Assembly (NCBI GenBank): GCA_937876355.1
Contig: CALFHN010000115.1
Coordinates: 1 to 43,896 of the forward strand
Direction of reading: 5' to 3'
DNA: 43,896 nt
From: an uncultured Bacteroidota bacterium
GTDB lineage: Bacteria > Bacteroidota > Rhodothermia > Rhodothermales > UBA10348
A program made the translations under genes and the position numbers. Below are positions 33,519 to 40,900 of this stretch, piece after piece. Below the pieces are notes generated by a model. That model was not told where the DNA came from. It did no database searches and worked only from the letters and a program-made list of their open reading frames with translations. Position 1 is the stretch's first letter, and every line of letters begins with the position of its first letter.

Positions 33519-33692
33519 TCTTGTTTGTATCGGGCGTAATCGCTCACCCACACGAAACCCCTATGGGTGCTGGTTCGTACTAACGTGTAATAAGCCGGCT
33601 TGATGCTTGTAGGGATTTCGGTCCCTGTTGGCACTGAGTCGTAATTTCCGGGATTGTTCTAACCCTTTTTCGGAAATGTTCTTACAAAAAAT

Positions 33693-34077
33693 GGGGATGT
33701 CACGGCTTCGACGGGTGGAAAGTAGAGCAGGTTGCATGTCGAGCTTTCTAGTATGCTCGTAAATCTCGCTAGAAAAAGACAAATGCAAACGATTACGCAT
33801 TCGCGATGGCCGCTTAAGTCGTATACGAACTTTAAGCTTGCTATCTGTCCTACAGCATGTTCGCCTATCGGCGGCTGACTAGGGCATCAAATCAGATAGG
33901 ATAGGGTACGCCATGCCGGCTGAATAAGCGTACTCCGAAGCTCGATCAGCCTTTAAGTGTTTCTGGCCCACGACGACTGGCCAATGGAACACTCGAGAAT
34001 AAGTAAGTCGACTACACATGTAGACGCCTGACTAGACGTTCATTCGGACCTGGGTTCGACTCCCAGCATCTCCACCA
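33693..34077 (+). ncRNA. ssrA: tmRNA (ssrA)
   Basis: A 385-base tmRNA that frees stalled ribosomes and tags nascent chains for proteolysis. The 5' end GGGGATGTCACGGCTTCGAC and 3' end GTTCGACTCCCAGCATCTCC form the tRNA-like domain. GGGGATG pairs with CATCTCC (one G-T), and the T-arm is CTGGGTTCGACTCCCAG. The ACCA end is encoded. The tag reading frame runs from GCA at 33785 to TAA at 33815-33817 and encodes ANDYAFAMAA. The tag is shorter than in E. coli and ends AMAA instead of ALAA. G/C-rich pseudoknot segments follow the tag. Confidence 0.96.
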
Positions 34078-34080
34078 TGT

Positions 34081-34098
34081 GAATTGGTTCGCCAATTC
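34081..34098 (+). other. UUCG-capped hairpin just after tmRNA
   Basis: GAATTGG-TTCG-CCAATTC is a perfect 7-bp stem with the extra-stable TTCG tetraloop. It starts three bases after the encoded CCA. It could guide 3'-end trimming of the tmRNA precursor. Confidence 0.6.
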
Positions 34099-34100
34099 AA

Positions 34101-34137
34101 AGAGCCCCCGATGCCAAAGGCATCGGGGGCTCTTTTT
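34101..34137 (+). terminator. Rho-independent terminator of ssrA
   Basis: AGAGCCCCCGATGCC, loop AAA, GGCATCGGGGGCTCT is a perfect 15-bp stem followed by five T residues, ending 60 bases past the tmRNA. Confidence 0.92.
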
Positions 34138-34222
34138 GTACTTGATCGTATTAATGGATAAAGGACTTATTGGAAGTGAAGGTGCTACCCATCATCAAGA
34201 ATATATGCTTGTCTAAATGTTC

Positions 34223-34274
34223 GCGACGCTTTGCGACAAAGTTTGCGACAAAGTTTGCGACAAACACTTGCGAC
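34223..34274 (-). repeat. GCGAC-centred tandem repeat (12-base unit)
   Basis: TTTGCGACAAAG-like units lie head to tail at 34229-34240, 34241-34252 and 34253-34264, flanked by degenerate copies. The GCGAC cores begin at 34223, 34233, 34245, 34257 and 34270. Each unit is partly palindromic. It lies in the gap 34138-34590 between ssrA and the receptor gene, where I see no gene. Confidence 0.8.
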
Positions 34275-34395
34275 ACCGTCGAATCCGGTATAAAGTATCA
34301 AGAAAAGAACGCCCTGCAATACGGATATAGCATCGACTCTTGAGTTAAATCCCTGTAGCTTGAAATTCAATTGTATACCTAGCCAACACGTGTTG

Positions 34396-34445
34396 TTTTA
34401 GGAAAGCCGCAAAACCTAAAATAAGCGCGATTCTAATTTTAGGTT
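34396..34445. repeat. Alternating inverted repeats (two mutually exclusive hairpins)
   Basis: TTTTAGG (34396-34402), AACCTAAAAT (34413-34422) and ATTTTAGGTT (34436-34445) give either a 7-bp hairpin between the first two or a perfect 10-bp hairpin between the last two. It lies about 150 bases downstream of the receptor gene stop on its strand and may act as its transcript end. No T-tract of the usual kind follows. Confidence 0.6.
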
Positions 34446-34590
34446 CAATCCGGCGAAATGAAGTGAGAACGTTCAGGAAACTCTTATTTCACCAAGTGCA
34501 TCAATAGCTCAAACATACCCAGCAGCAGGGATATTGAAGTGAGGGATGGTGCAAGAAAATGTATCCACGGATCCAAACCGTTTGAATCCA

Positions 34591-36945
34591 CTAAAAATCC
34601 ACCACAAACCCAATCGTGGGGATGGCGGAGCCGCCGCGGCGCTCTACCGGGCTGAGGCTTCGAGGGTTTATTATTTGTCCAGCTTCGTCCCTTGTTAGGA
34701 CAAATTCTGTGGCTTGGGGGGTGTCCGTTACGAGAATGTTCTGGATTTCGAGGAAGAGGTCTACCGAGAAGCGGTTAAAGTTCCAGTTTTTGTCTACACG
34801 CACGTCTAATTGGCTGAATGCGCCAAGCCTTTCATCTCCAATGCGAGCATAGTCCAGGGAGACGAGAGGATAGTTCGTTAAGGTGGCATCCAGATCGGTA
34901 GGGACGAGGGGGGAGGTGCCGGAGTATCTGAATCTCGAACTGATTTCCCAGCTTTTGTCCAACTGGTATCCGCCTGTGAATGAAACTAGGTGGCGGCTGT
35001 CCCACAGCGATGGAACGTAGACCGAGCGGTCGGCTCCGGTAAATTCGCTATAGAAGAAGGTGTAGGAGAAGATGCCGTAGAAGTTGTTACGCAGCTTTTG
35101 CTGAAAGAGGAGCTCGGTGCCGTAGGTCCGGCCTTTGCCGTTCGAAGTCACGTTTTCATTACCTAAGACCTCGAAATCTGCCCCTTTGTTTGCAAGCGAA
35201 ACCTGATCACGGTCAGAAACGGGGTAGTCGTTGTAGGACTTGACGAATCCTTCGAGCGTGATACTGGCAGATGGATTGAGAATGCGTTCTAAGCCGATCA
35301 CGTAGTGGTCTGCGCGCGTGTAGTCTAAGTCCTTATTGGCGAGCATTCCTGCGTCCCGGTACCCAAGCATGGTGTACGGTGGCAGTTTGTAGTAGCGGCC
35401 AACGGTAGCGTTTAGTTTCCAGTCCGGCGTAAGGGAATAAGACGCCGAAAGTCGCGGAGAGACCGTGTCTAGCAACGAGTTGCTGGCAAGAAAGGTGTCG
35501 TCGTCAGCGCGGATGCCTAGGGATACTTTCAGCTTATTCGATAACAAAGCAGTTGATGCGCTGGCAAACAGCCCGTACTTCTGAAACGAGAGCCTGGTCG
35601 CGTAGGCAAACCCAATAACCGTGTCTTCGGTGCTGTTGCGGTAGGTGCTTTGCTGAACGTTTACGCCTGAAACGAACTGCCAATCGTTCCAAAAATACGA
35701 TACCGAAGACCTGAGTTTGGTTTCTGATTCGGTGGCATTGCTGTAAAAGTAGCGGCCGGTTTCGTTTCGATTGTCGGAGAAACGTGAAAAGTCGTTTTTC
35801 AACAGGTTGTTTGAAACGGTTGTGGTAACAAAACCTTGCCCACTTTCGAACCGTTTGCGCCAAGATAGCCCAACGGTGTTTGATTGCTGTTCAATAAAGG
35901 GTGCCTGCTCGAGCGTAGATAGTTCGTTCAGTTCGATATCGCCGGTGGCATCGACGGCAAAGTCGTCCACGGAGCCAACACCCACGAGAGACAACGTGCT
36001 TAGAGCATTTAGTCGGTGAGTGATTTTGTATTGATAGTCCCAGTAGTCAGGGCGGATAGGAAGGCCAATCAGTTCAAATAGAAACTGAAGGTAGCTTCTA
36101 CGAACCGAGACGATGTAGCTCGTATTGCTCTCCGTTTTTCCGTTTTTGAACAAGGGACCGTTGGCCGTCAGGGCTGTTTCACTAGCGCTCACTCGGAAGT
36201 TGAGGGATTGCTTCGACCGGCTTCCTTCTCGCTGATCAAACTGTAAGACGCCGGAGAGCGCATTGTCGTAGTGAGCTCCAAAAGCCGAAGTGGACAGCGT
36301 TACATTGTCGATAAACGACACGTTGAGTAACCCAACCGGCCCTCCAGAACTGCCCTGCGTACTGAAATGATTAATGTTGGGGATTTCGATGCCGTCCAGA
36401 TAGTAGACAGATTCGTTTGGGGCCCCGCCGCGGATAATAAGGTCGTTCCGAAATCCCCCTGGTGATGGGGAAATGCCGGGAAGCGACTGGGCGACCCGAA
36501 CGACATCATTATTGCCACCTGGATAGGTAGCAATTTCGACCGCTGTAAGAGTCTGAGTCGAAAGCGGTGTTTCGACGGGACGGGTCACAATATTTTTGTC
36601 GGGAGCCACGACGACACCTTCCAACTGTGTCACATCTTCAACCAAGATGAACGAGTACTCTGGGTTGCCGACAGACTTTACGTCAACGTTGAACAGCGTC
36701 TGGGACGTATATCCGACATAGCTGACCACCAAATTGTAGGTGCCGGGCGCCACGCGCTCGATCACAAATCGTCCCTCGTCATTTGAAATAGCTCCGAGTT
36801 GGGTCCCCTGCAAATAGGCCGTAGCTCCAATCAGTGGATTCCGCGCTTCATCTTCGACCTGGCCTATAACTTTTGAGGTCACTTGTGCTGAAGCTGTGTT
36901 CGAAAAAAGGAGGGCGATAAGGACTACGAAAAAAGGAAATTTCAT
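34591..36945 (-). CDS. TonB-dependent outer-membrane receptor with carboxypeptidase-regulatory-like domain
   Basis: A 784-residue receptor. Signal peptide 1-20 (ends ASAQ), CarboxypepD_reg-like beta-sandwich at about 22-110 (GQVEDEARNPLIGATAYLQG, GTYNLVVSYVGY), plug at about 120-235 (LPGISPSPGG, IIRGGAPNESVYYLDGIEI), then a 22-strand-type barrel ending in IPTIGFVVDF with a terminal Phe. It imports an unknown ligand, possibly a siderophore, vitamin or oligomer, using TonB energy. No SusD partner gene is adjacent, so it is not a classical glycan-uptake pair. It is divergent from folE, and the shared gap holds phased repeats that look like LytTR sites. Confidence 0.92.
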   Translation of the reverse strand: MKFPFFVVLIALLFSNTASAQVTSKVIGQVEDEARNPLIGATAYLQGTQLGAISNDEGRFVIERVAPGTYNLVVSYVGYTSQTLFNVDVKSVGNPEYSFILVEDVTQLEGVVVAPDKNIVTRPVETPLSTQTLTAVEIATYPGGNNDVVRVAQSLPGISPSPGGFRNDLIIRGGAPNESVYYLDGIEIPNINHFSTQGSSGGPVGLLNVSFIDNVTLSTSAFGAHYDNALSGVLQFDQREGSRSKQSLNFRVSASETALTANGPLFKNGKTESNTSYIVSVRRSYLQFLFELIGLPIRPDYWDYQYKITHRLNALSTLSLVGVGSVDDFAVDATGDIELNELSTLEQAPFIEQQSNTVGLSWRKRFESGQGFVTTTVSNNLLKNDFSRFSDNRNETGRYFYSNATESETKLRSSVSYFWNDWQFVSGVNVQQSTYRNSTEDTVIGFAYATRLSFQKYGLFASASTALLSNKLKVSLGIRADDDTFLASNSLLDTVSPRLSASYSLTPDWKLNATVGRYYKLPPYTMLGYRDAGMLANKDLDYTRADHYVIGLERILNPSASITLEGFVKSYNDYPVSDRDQVSLANKGADFEVLGNENVTSNGKGRTYGTELLFQQKLRNNFYGIFSYTFFYSEFTGADRSVYVPSLWDSRHLVSFTGGYQLDKSWEISSRFRYSGTSPLVPTDLDATLTNYPLVSLDYARIGDERLGAFSQLDVRVDKNWNFNRFSVDLFLEIQNILVTDTPQATEFVLTRDEAGQIINPRSLSPVERRGGSAIPTIGFVVDF

Positions 36946-36983
36946 ACCGGAGGCAGGAATTCAGGAGGTTGCGAATAGGAGGA

Positions 36984-37073
36984 ATAACTTAGGTAAGGGC
37001 CGCGCCGTTCGAGCATGAATATCGTCTACACGGACAGGGGTGCGACGAACGGAGTTTGTTCGCGACGAACGGG
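36984..37073 (-). promoter_or_regulatory. Putative LytTR-type promoter of the TonB receptor gene
   Basis: On the minus strand CCGTTCGTCGC occurs at 37072-37062 and at 37052-37042, exactly 20 bases apart. A degenerate third copy, CCGTGTAGACG, begins at 37033, another 20 bases on. The TANN-type box TAAGTTAT (36991-36984) begins 35 bases after the third copy's GACG. The copy at 37053-37045 matches the published LytTR half-site pattern [TA][AC][CA]GTTN[AG][TG] at all nine positions. Transcription would start near 36978, 33 bases before the ATG. Confidence 0.55.
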
Positions 37074-37133
37074 TATCAGGTGTGTTGAAAAATAGTCGGA
37101 CATTGATCGGAGTCCGAAGTGACAGCGTGCAGT

Positions 37134-37224
37134 CCCGTTTGTCGACCTCTAATCCCGCTTATCCGATTTCTGGCTCCGCTTGTCGAAATGCCATGGGCCA
37201 CCCCAGAAGGAATACGTAATCTTG
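37134..37224 (+). promoter_or_regulatory. Putative LytTR-type promoter of folE
   Basis: Three direct repeats, CCCGTTTGTCG (37134), CCCGCTTATCC (37154) and TCCGCTTGTCG (37175), lie 20 and 21 bases apart, that is, on one face of the helix. TAATCTTG (37217-37224), one mismatch from TANNTTTG, begins 35 bases after the last GTCG. Transcription would begin near 37231 and leave a 24-base leader before the folE ATG at 37255. Confidence 0.6.
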
Positions 37225-37254
37225 GAGGAACTTTACACTTTTCCCCATACAGAC

Positions 37255-37959
37255 ATGCCTTATCCATCTGAACATTCTTCCATACTTCATCCTGATTTTT
37301 CGACTTCCGGGGGCGATGGGCAACAGGGCCGAGCTCCGTCTGTGGGCAATTTGTCCGCTGAAAAATCCCATGCTGGGTACCGTCGCGAAGATCACTATGA
37401 CGATATCTCCACCGACCTTATTGGGCGGAACGTTAAACGGATACTAGAATCTGTTGGGGAAGACGCAGAACGAGAGGGGCTACTGCAAACTCCGGAGCGC
37501 GTTGCGAAGGCGTATCAATTCCTCACCCAAGGCTATGCTCAGGACCCTCGGGCTATTTTGACCAAAGCGCTTTTTCGGGAAGACTACAACGAAATGATTC
37601 TGGTGAAAGACATTGACGTATTCTCTTTGTGCGAGCACCACATGTTGCCGTTCTTCGGCAAAGCTCACGTAGCCTACATTCCCGATGGACAGATTGTGGG
37701 GCTGAGCAAAATTCCGCGGATTGTGGATGTGTTTGCTAGACGTTTGCAGGTTCAGGAGCGTCTGACCATGCAAATTCGGGATGCCATTCAGGACGTTTTG
37801 AACCCTAAGGGAGTGGCGGTTGTAATAGAAGCCAACCACATGTGCATGGTGATGCGGGGCGTTCAGAAACAGGGATCTTTGACCTCCACGTCGTCCGTAT
37901 CAGGAGCATTCATGGAGAATCCAGCGACCCGAGAAGAGTTCATGCGAATGATTCGCTAG
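37255..37959 (+). CDS. folE: GTP cyclohydrolase I
   Basis: A 234-residue enzyme that converts GTP to dihydroneopterin triphosphate for folate, queuosine or pterin synthesis. Family motifs are [20 protein letters not shown] (zinc Cys and His), [47 protein letters not shown] (second zinc Cys) and [13 protein letters not shown]. The N-terminal 45 residues are variable. The ATG at 37255 is chosen because a TTG at 37180 lies inside the promoter repeats and upstream of the predicted transcription start. Confidence 0.94.
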   Translation: MPYPSEHSSILHPDFSTSGGDGQQGRAPSVGNLSAEKSHAGYRREDHYDDISTDLIGRNVKRILESVGEDAEREGLLQTPERVAKAYQFLTQGYAQDPRAILTKALFREDYNEMILVKDIDVFSLCEHHMLPFFGKAHVAYIPDGQIVGLSKIPRIVDVFARRLQVQERLTMQIRDAIQDVLNPKGVAVVIEANHMCMVMRGVQKQGSLTSTSSVSGAFMENPATREEFMRMIR

Positions 37960-38063
37960 ATTCAATTCGTTCGATTCGATTCAACATGTGCAGCACCGAG
38001 TGGCAGTTCATTTTGAATTAGCGTACCTATCAGATTCAGATTCCTCCTTTCAAGGCCCCCGTT

Positions 38064-39212
38064 ATGGTAGATCAACTTCAACTTTCACTAAATCAACCCG
38101 CTTTTGAATGGTCCGCAGGTACTCGTAGGCTGGTCTACGTGGCGTTGTGGTCGATTCCTGGAATAGCGGCCCTGAGTTTCTATTACCTGAACCAAACGGT
38201 TACGGCGCAGCCCATGTCGTGGCCCTACGCGCTCGTCAGTACGCTGCCCAACTGGTATTTGTGGGCCATAATGGCCCCTGCCATTATCTGGATCGGGAAG
38301 AAGTATCGAATTGAACGGGAAAATTGGGTTCAAACGGTTTTTTCGGTCCACATCCCGACCATGGTAACCATGCTGCTAATCCACTCATTGGCCAACTTGT
38401 ACTTGTTTTATGCAACCGGTATGCCGGGGCATGAATCCATGACAACCGGACTCTACAAGGTGCACTTTTGGACCCGAGTCCATTCCAATATTCTGACCTA
38501 TTGGACCGTGTTGGGCATATTTTACGCGTACGACTACTACCAGAAATTTTTAAACAGGGAGCAGGCAGCAGCCATCCTGGAGATTCGTTTGGCTGAAGCC
38601 AATCTGCGCGCCCTCAAAATGCAGCTTCATCCCCACTTTCTGTTTAACACATTGAATTCAGTGGCTGCCTTAGTCCGTAAGAACGACAACAAAACTGCTG
38701 TGAAGATGCTCGTGAAGTTGGGTGATTTCCTGCGTTTGGCGCTTGAAAACAAGGGTATTCAAGAGATTCCTCTTCATCAGGAAATCGACTTTCTACAGCG
38801 GTATCTCAGCATCGAAAAAATTCGCTTCGGCGAACGCTTATCGGTCAGTTTCGATGTGAAAGAGCCTATTTCAAGCGGATACGTCCCGAATATGATTCTT
38901 CAACCGTTAGTTGAGAATGCTATTCATCATGGCATTGGACCCAACGCGGAAAAAGGCAAAATCGATATCAGGGCCACGCAAGAAGGGGCGAATCTAATCC
39001 TGGAAGTTCAAGACAATGGAAAAGGTCTTACGAAGCAATCTTCAGACCGGCGGGAAGGTGTTGGACTGTCAAATACCCGCGGCCGATTGGAGAGTATTTA
39101 TGGCGGCCGGGCCAGTTTCACCATTCAAAACGCTGAGGAAGGAGGGCTTGTAGCTCGTATTGTCCTTCCTTATGATGTTTATCCTGCCATCGCGTCCAAA
39201 TCGTCCCGATAA
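38064..39212 (+). CDS. Membrane histidine kinase of the LytS/YehU (His_kinase) family
   Basis: A 382-residue sensor kinase. Four transmembrane helices (about 22-43, 58-78, 92-117, 140-158) with almost no extracytoplasmic loop suggest sensing within the membrane. A short coiled coil leads to the phosphoacceptor domain: LHPHFLFNTLNSVAAL (His191). The ATPase domain has LQPLVENAIHHGIG (N box), VQDNGKGL (G1) and GVGLSNTRGRLESIYG. The TAA overlaps the regulator's ATG by one base, so the two form a tightly coupled two-component pair. Confidence 0.93.
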   Translation: MVDQLQLSLNQPAFEWSAGTRRLVYVALWSIPGIAALSFYYLNQTVTAQPMSWPYALVSTLPNWYLWAIMAPAIIWIGKKYRIERENWVQTVFSVHIPTMVTMLLIHSLANLYLFYATGMPGHESMTTGLYKVHFWTRVHSNILTYWTVLGIFYAYDYYQKFLNREQAAAILEIRLAEANLRALKMQLHPHFLFNTLNSVAALVRKNDNKTAVKMLVKLGDFLRLALENKGIQEIPLHQEIDFLQRYLSIEKIRFGERLSVSFDVKEPISSGYVPNMILQPLVENAIHHGIGPNAEKGKIDIRATQEGANLILEVQDNGKGLTKQSSDRREGVGLSNTRGRLESIYGGRASFTIQNAEEGGLVARIVLPYDVYPAIASKSSR

Positions 39213-40027
39213 TGCCCATACGAATTCTGATAGTTGATGATGAGCCTCTGGCTCGAGACACCATCCGCCTCTTGTTGGACGAGCAGGAGGGTGTTGAAAT
39301 TGTTGGGGAAGCGCGGAACGGAGATGAGGCCGTTTCGATGATTGAATCCATGCAGCCAGACCTCGTTTTTTTAGATATTCAAATGCCTGGAAAAACAGGG
39401 TTTGAGGTGATTGAAGCGGTCGGCGTGGAGAACATGCCGGTTGTGATTTTTGCAACGGCCTACGACGAGTATGCCTTGAAGGCGTTCGACGCCCGGGCAT
39501 TGGACTACCTCCTAAAACCCTACGACGACGATCGTTTTGAAGAGGCGCTAACGCGCGCTCGCAACCGGGTTGGGGAGCGCAGGATTGGTTCGCTCAGCAA
39601 CCAGCTCGTTTCCCTCATGGCAGAGCACAAAACGGGAAAACGCGTCGCGGATCGAACGGTTGGTCCGATTGAAGTCAGGGAGCGGTCCGAGCGGATTTTA
39701 ATCAAAGAGCGCGATTCAGTTTTCTTTATAAAGACGGAAAATATCGACTGGGTTGAAGCGGCCAAGGACTATGTGGTCATTCGTATTGGCCAGAAAGAGC
39801 ATCTGCTGCGTGAAAGCATGACTAGGATGGAAAAGCGTCTCAACCCTGACATGTTCGTTCGAATCCACCGGTCGAGTATTGTTAATATCGAGCGCATCAA
39901 GGAACTCAAGCCGTATTTCCACGGGGACTACATAGTCTATATGAAAGATGGCTCAGAGTTGAAGTTGAGCCGTCGGTATTGGGGCCGGGTGGAAGAAGTG
40001 CTGGGAGCTTCCGTTCCCAGAAGCTAG
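39212..40027 (+). CDS. LytTR-family response regulator
   Basis: A 271-residue regulator with a receiver domain at residues 1-120 (IVDDEPLAR acidic pocket, phosphoacceptor Asp55 in LVFLDIQMPG, Lys in LLKPYDDD) and a LytTR DNA-binding domain at about 165-268 (WVEAAKDYVVIRIGQKEHLL, FVRIHRSSIVNIERI, LKLSRRYW). LytTR proteins bind pairs of direct repeats about two helical turns apart. Repeats of this kind lie upstream of folE, the TonB receptor and the fasciclin gene, all within 4 kb, making them probable targets. Confidence 0.93.
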   Translation: MPIRILIVDDEPLARDTIRLLLDEQEGVEIVGEARNGDEAVSMIESMQPDLVFLDIQMPGKTGFEVIEAVGVENMPVVIFATAYDEYALKAFDARALDYLLKPYDDDRFEEALTRARNRVGERRIGSLSNQLVSLMAEHKTGKRVADRTVGPIEVRERSERILIKERDSVFFIKTENIDWVEAAKDYVVIRIGQKEHLLRESMTRMEKRLNPDMFVRIHRSSIVNIERIKELKPYFHGDYIVYMKDGSELKLSRRYWGRVEEVLGASVPRS

Positions 40028-40063
40028 AAGGTTTGAAAGGCCTTTTAAGTGGCCGTCGCTCCC

Positions 40064-40147
40064 GTCGCACCGGTTCGCCGTTTGTCGCAGGCCAGAAGCG
40101 CTTAGTCGCATGGTACTCTGGAACGGCCGAAAAGACCGGTATTATTG
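40064..40147 (+). promoter_or_regulatory. Putative LytTR-type promoter of the fasciclin gene
   Basis: GTCGC cores begin at 40064, 40084 and 40105, spaced 20 and 21 bases as at folE. The middle copy CCGTTTGTCG (40078-40087) matches the folE consensus, the third (GCGCTTAGTCG) is diverged and the first is weak. TATTATTG (40140-40147), one mismatch from TANNTTTG, begins 35 bases after the last GTCG, the same distance as at folE. Confidence 0.55.
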
Positions 40148-40211
40148 CATCATCACAACGGGCCACCAGAGCGGTGCCCGACCTGACTTTTAAAAAAGAA
40201 GAGCACACCTC

Positions 40212-40697
40212 ATGAAAAAGAATTTCCTAGCGCCCTTGTTGGCACTATTTGTATTGACGACCGCAGCATTCACATTCCAAGCTGATAAGTCCGCAAAAGA
40301 TATTGTTGACGTTGCCATCGAAGCAGGCACATTCAAAACGCTTGTTGCAGCAGTATCTGCAGCGGACCTAGTCGCCACACTAAAAAGCGAAGGACCCTTC
40401 ACCGTGTTCGCCCCAACGGACGACGCATTCGCTAAACTTCCAAAAGGCACTGTAGAATCACTATTGAAGCCTGAAAACAAAGATCAGCTCGTTGCGATTC
40501 TTACCTACCACGTTGTTGCTGGCAAAATCATGTCTACGGACTTGTTGTCAACTTCAAGCGCCAAAACGGTGAATGGTAAATCTGCACCGATCGGCCTACG
40601 TGTTGGAAATGCAAACGTGATTGCTGCCGACATAGTGGCTTCAAATGGTGTTATTCACGTAATAGACACCGTATTGCTACCTCCAAGCGACATGTAG
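40212..40697 (+). CDS. Secreted fasciclin-domain protein
   Basis: 161 residues: signal peptide ([19 protein letters not shown]), then one fasciclin (FAS1) domain. H1 motif [15 protein letters not shown], the [11 protein letters not shown] segment and H2 motif [13 protein letters not shown] are all present. FAS1 domains mediate adhesion or bind surface ligands. It lies right after the LytTR regulator, with a promoter carrying putative LytTR sites, and ends in a strong terminator, so it is a single-gene transcript. Confidence 0.92.
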   Translation: MKKNFLAPLLALFVLTTAAFTFQADKSAKDIVDVAIEAGTFKTLVAAVSAADLVATLKSEGPFTVFAPTDDAFAKLPKGTVESLLKPENKDQLVAILTYHVVAGKIMSTDLLSTSSAKTVNGKSAPIGLRVGNANVIAADIVASNGVIHVIDTVLLPPSDM

Positions 40698-40737
40698 TCT
40701 TAGCTCTACATCTGGTCATCCGAATGGTGTAGAACGT

Positions 40738-40775
40738 AGCGGGGCCCGGGTCATTAGACCCCGGCCCCGCTTTTT
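40738..40775 (+). terminator. Rho-independent terminator of the fasciclin gene
   Basis: AGCGGGGCC and GGCCCCGCT pair (nine bases); inside, after a C-C mismatch, GGG pairs with CCC around a short loop. The stem is followed by five T residues from 40771. Confidence 0.9.
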
Positions 40776-40860
40776 ATTTCATTAAATTCAGATTTCGCAC
40801 GGGGACTTTTTCCGGCATTAAAAGGCAACTTAGTTGCACACGTGCCAGATAATTTGAAGA

Positions 40861-40887
40861 GCGCAATGAGCGCAATGAGCGCTATGG
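40861..40887. repeat. Nine-base tandem repeat GCGCAATGA
   Basis: Two perfect copies (40861-40869, 40870-40878) and a third with two changes (40879-40887), 14 bases past the end of the large CBM9-type gene on the other strand. Confidence 0.75.
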
Positions 40888-40900
40888 GAGGGACCTGAGA

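Noticed and set aside
34223-34274. Repeat block as a CRISPR array
   Set aside because: Units are adjacent with no unique spacers of 25-40 bases, and there are no cas genes in the window.
34185-34370. 61-codon minus-strand ORF with a CRKLCRKLCRK repeat
   Set aside because: It is produced by the 12-base DNA repeat and has no recognisable start signal, family or neighbour.
37180-37254. Longer folE starting at the TTG at 37180
   Set aside because: The TTG is inside the phased repeats and upstream of the predicted transcription start; the added residues are not family-like.
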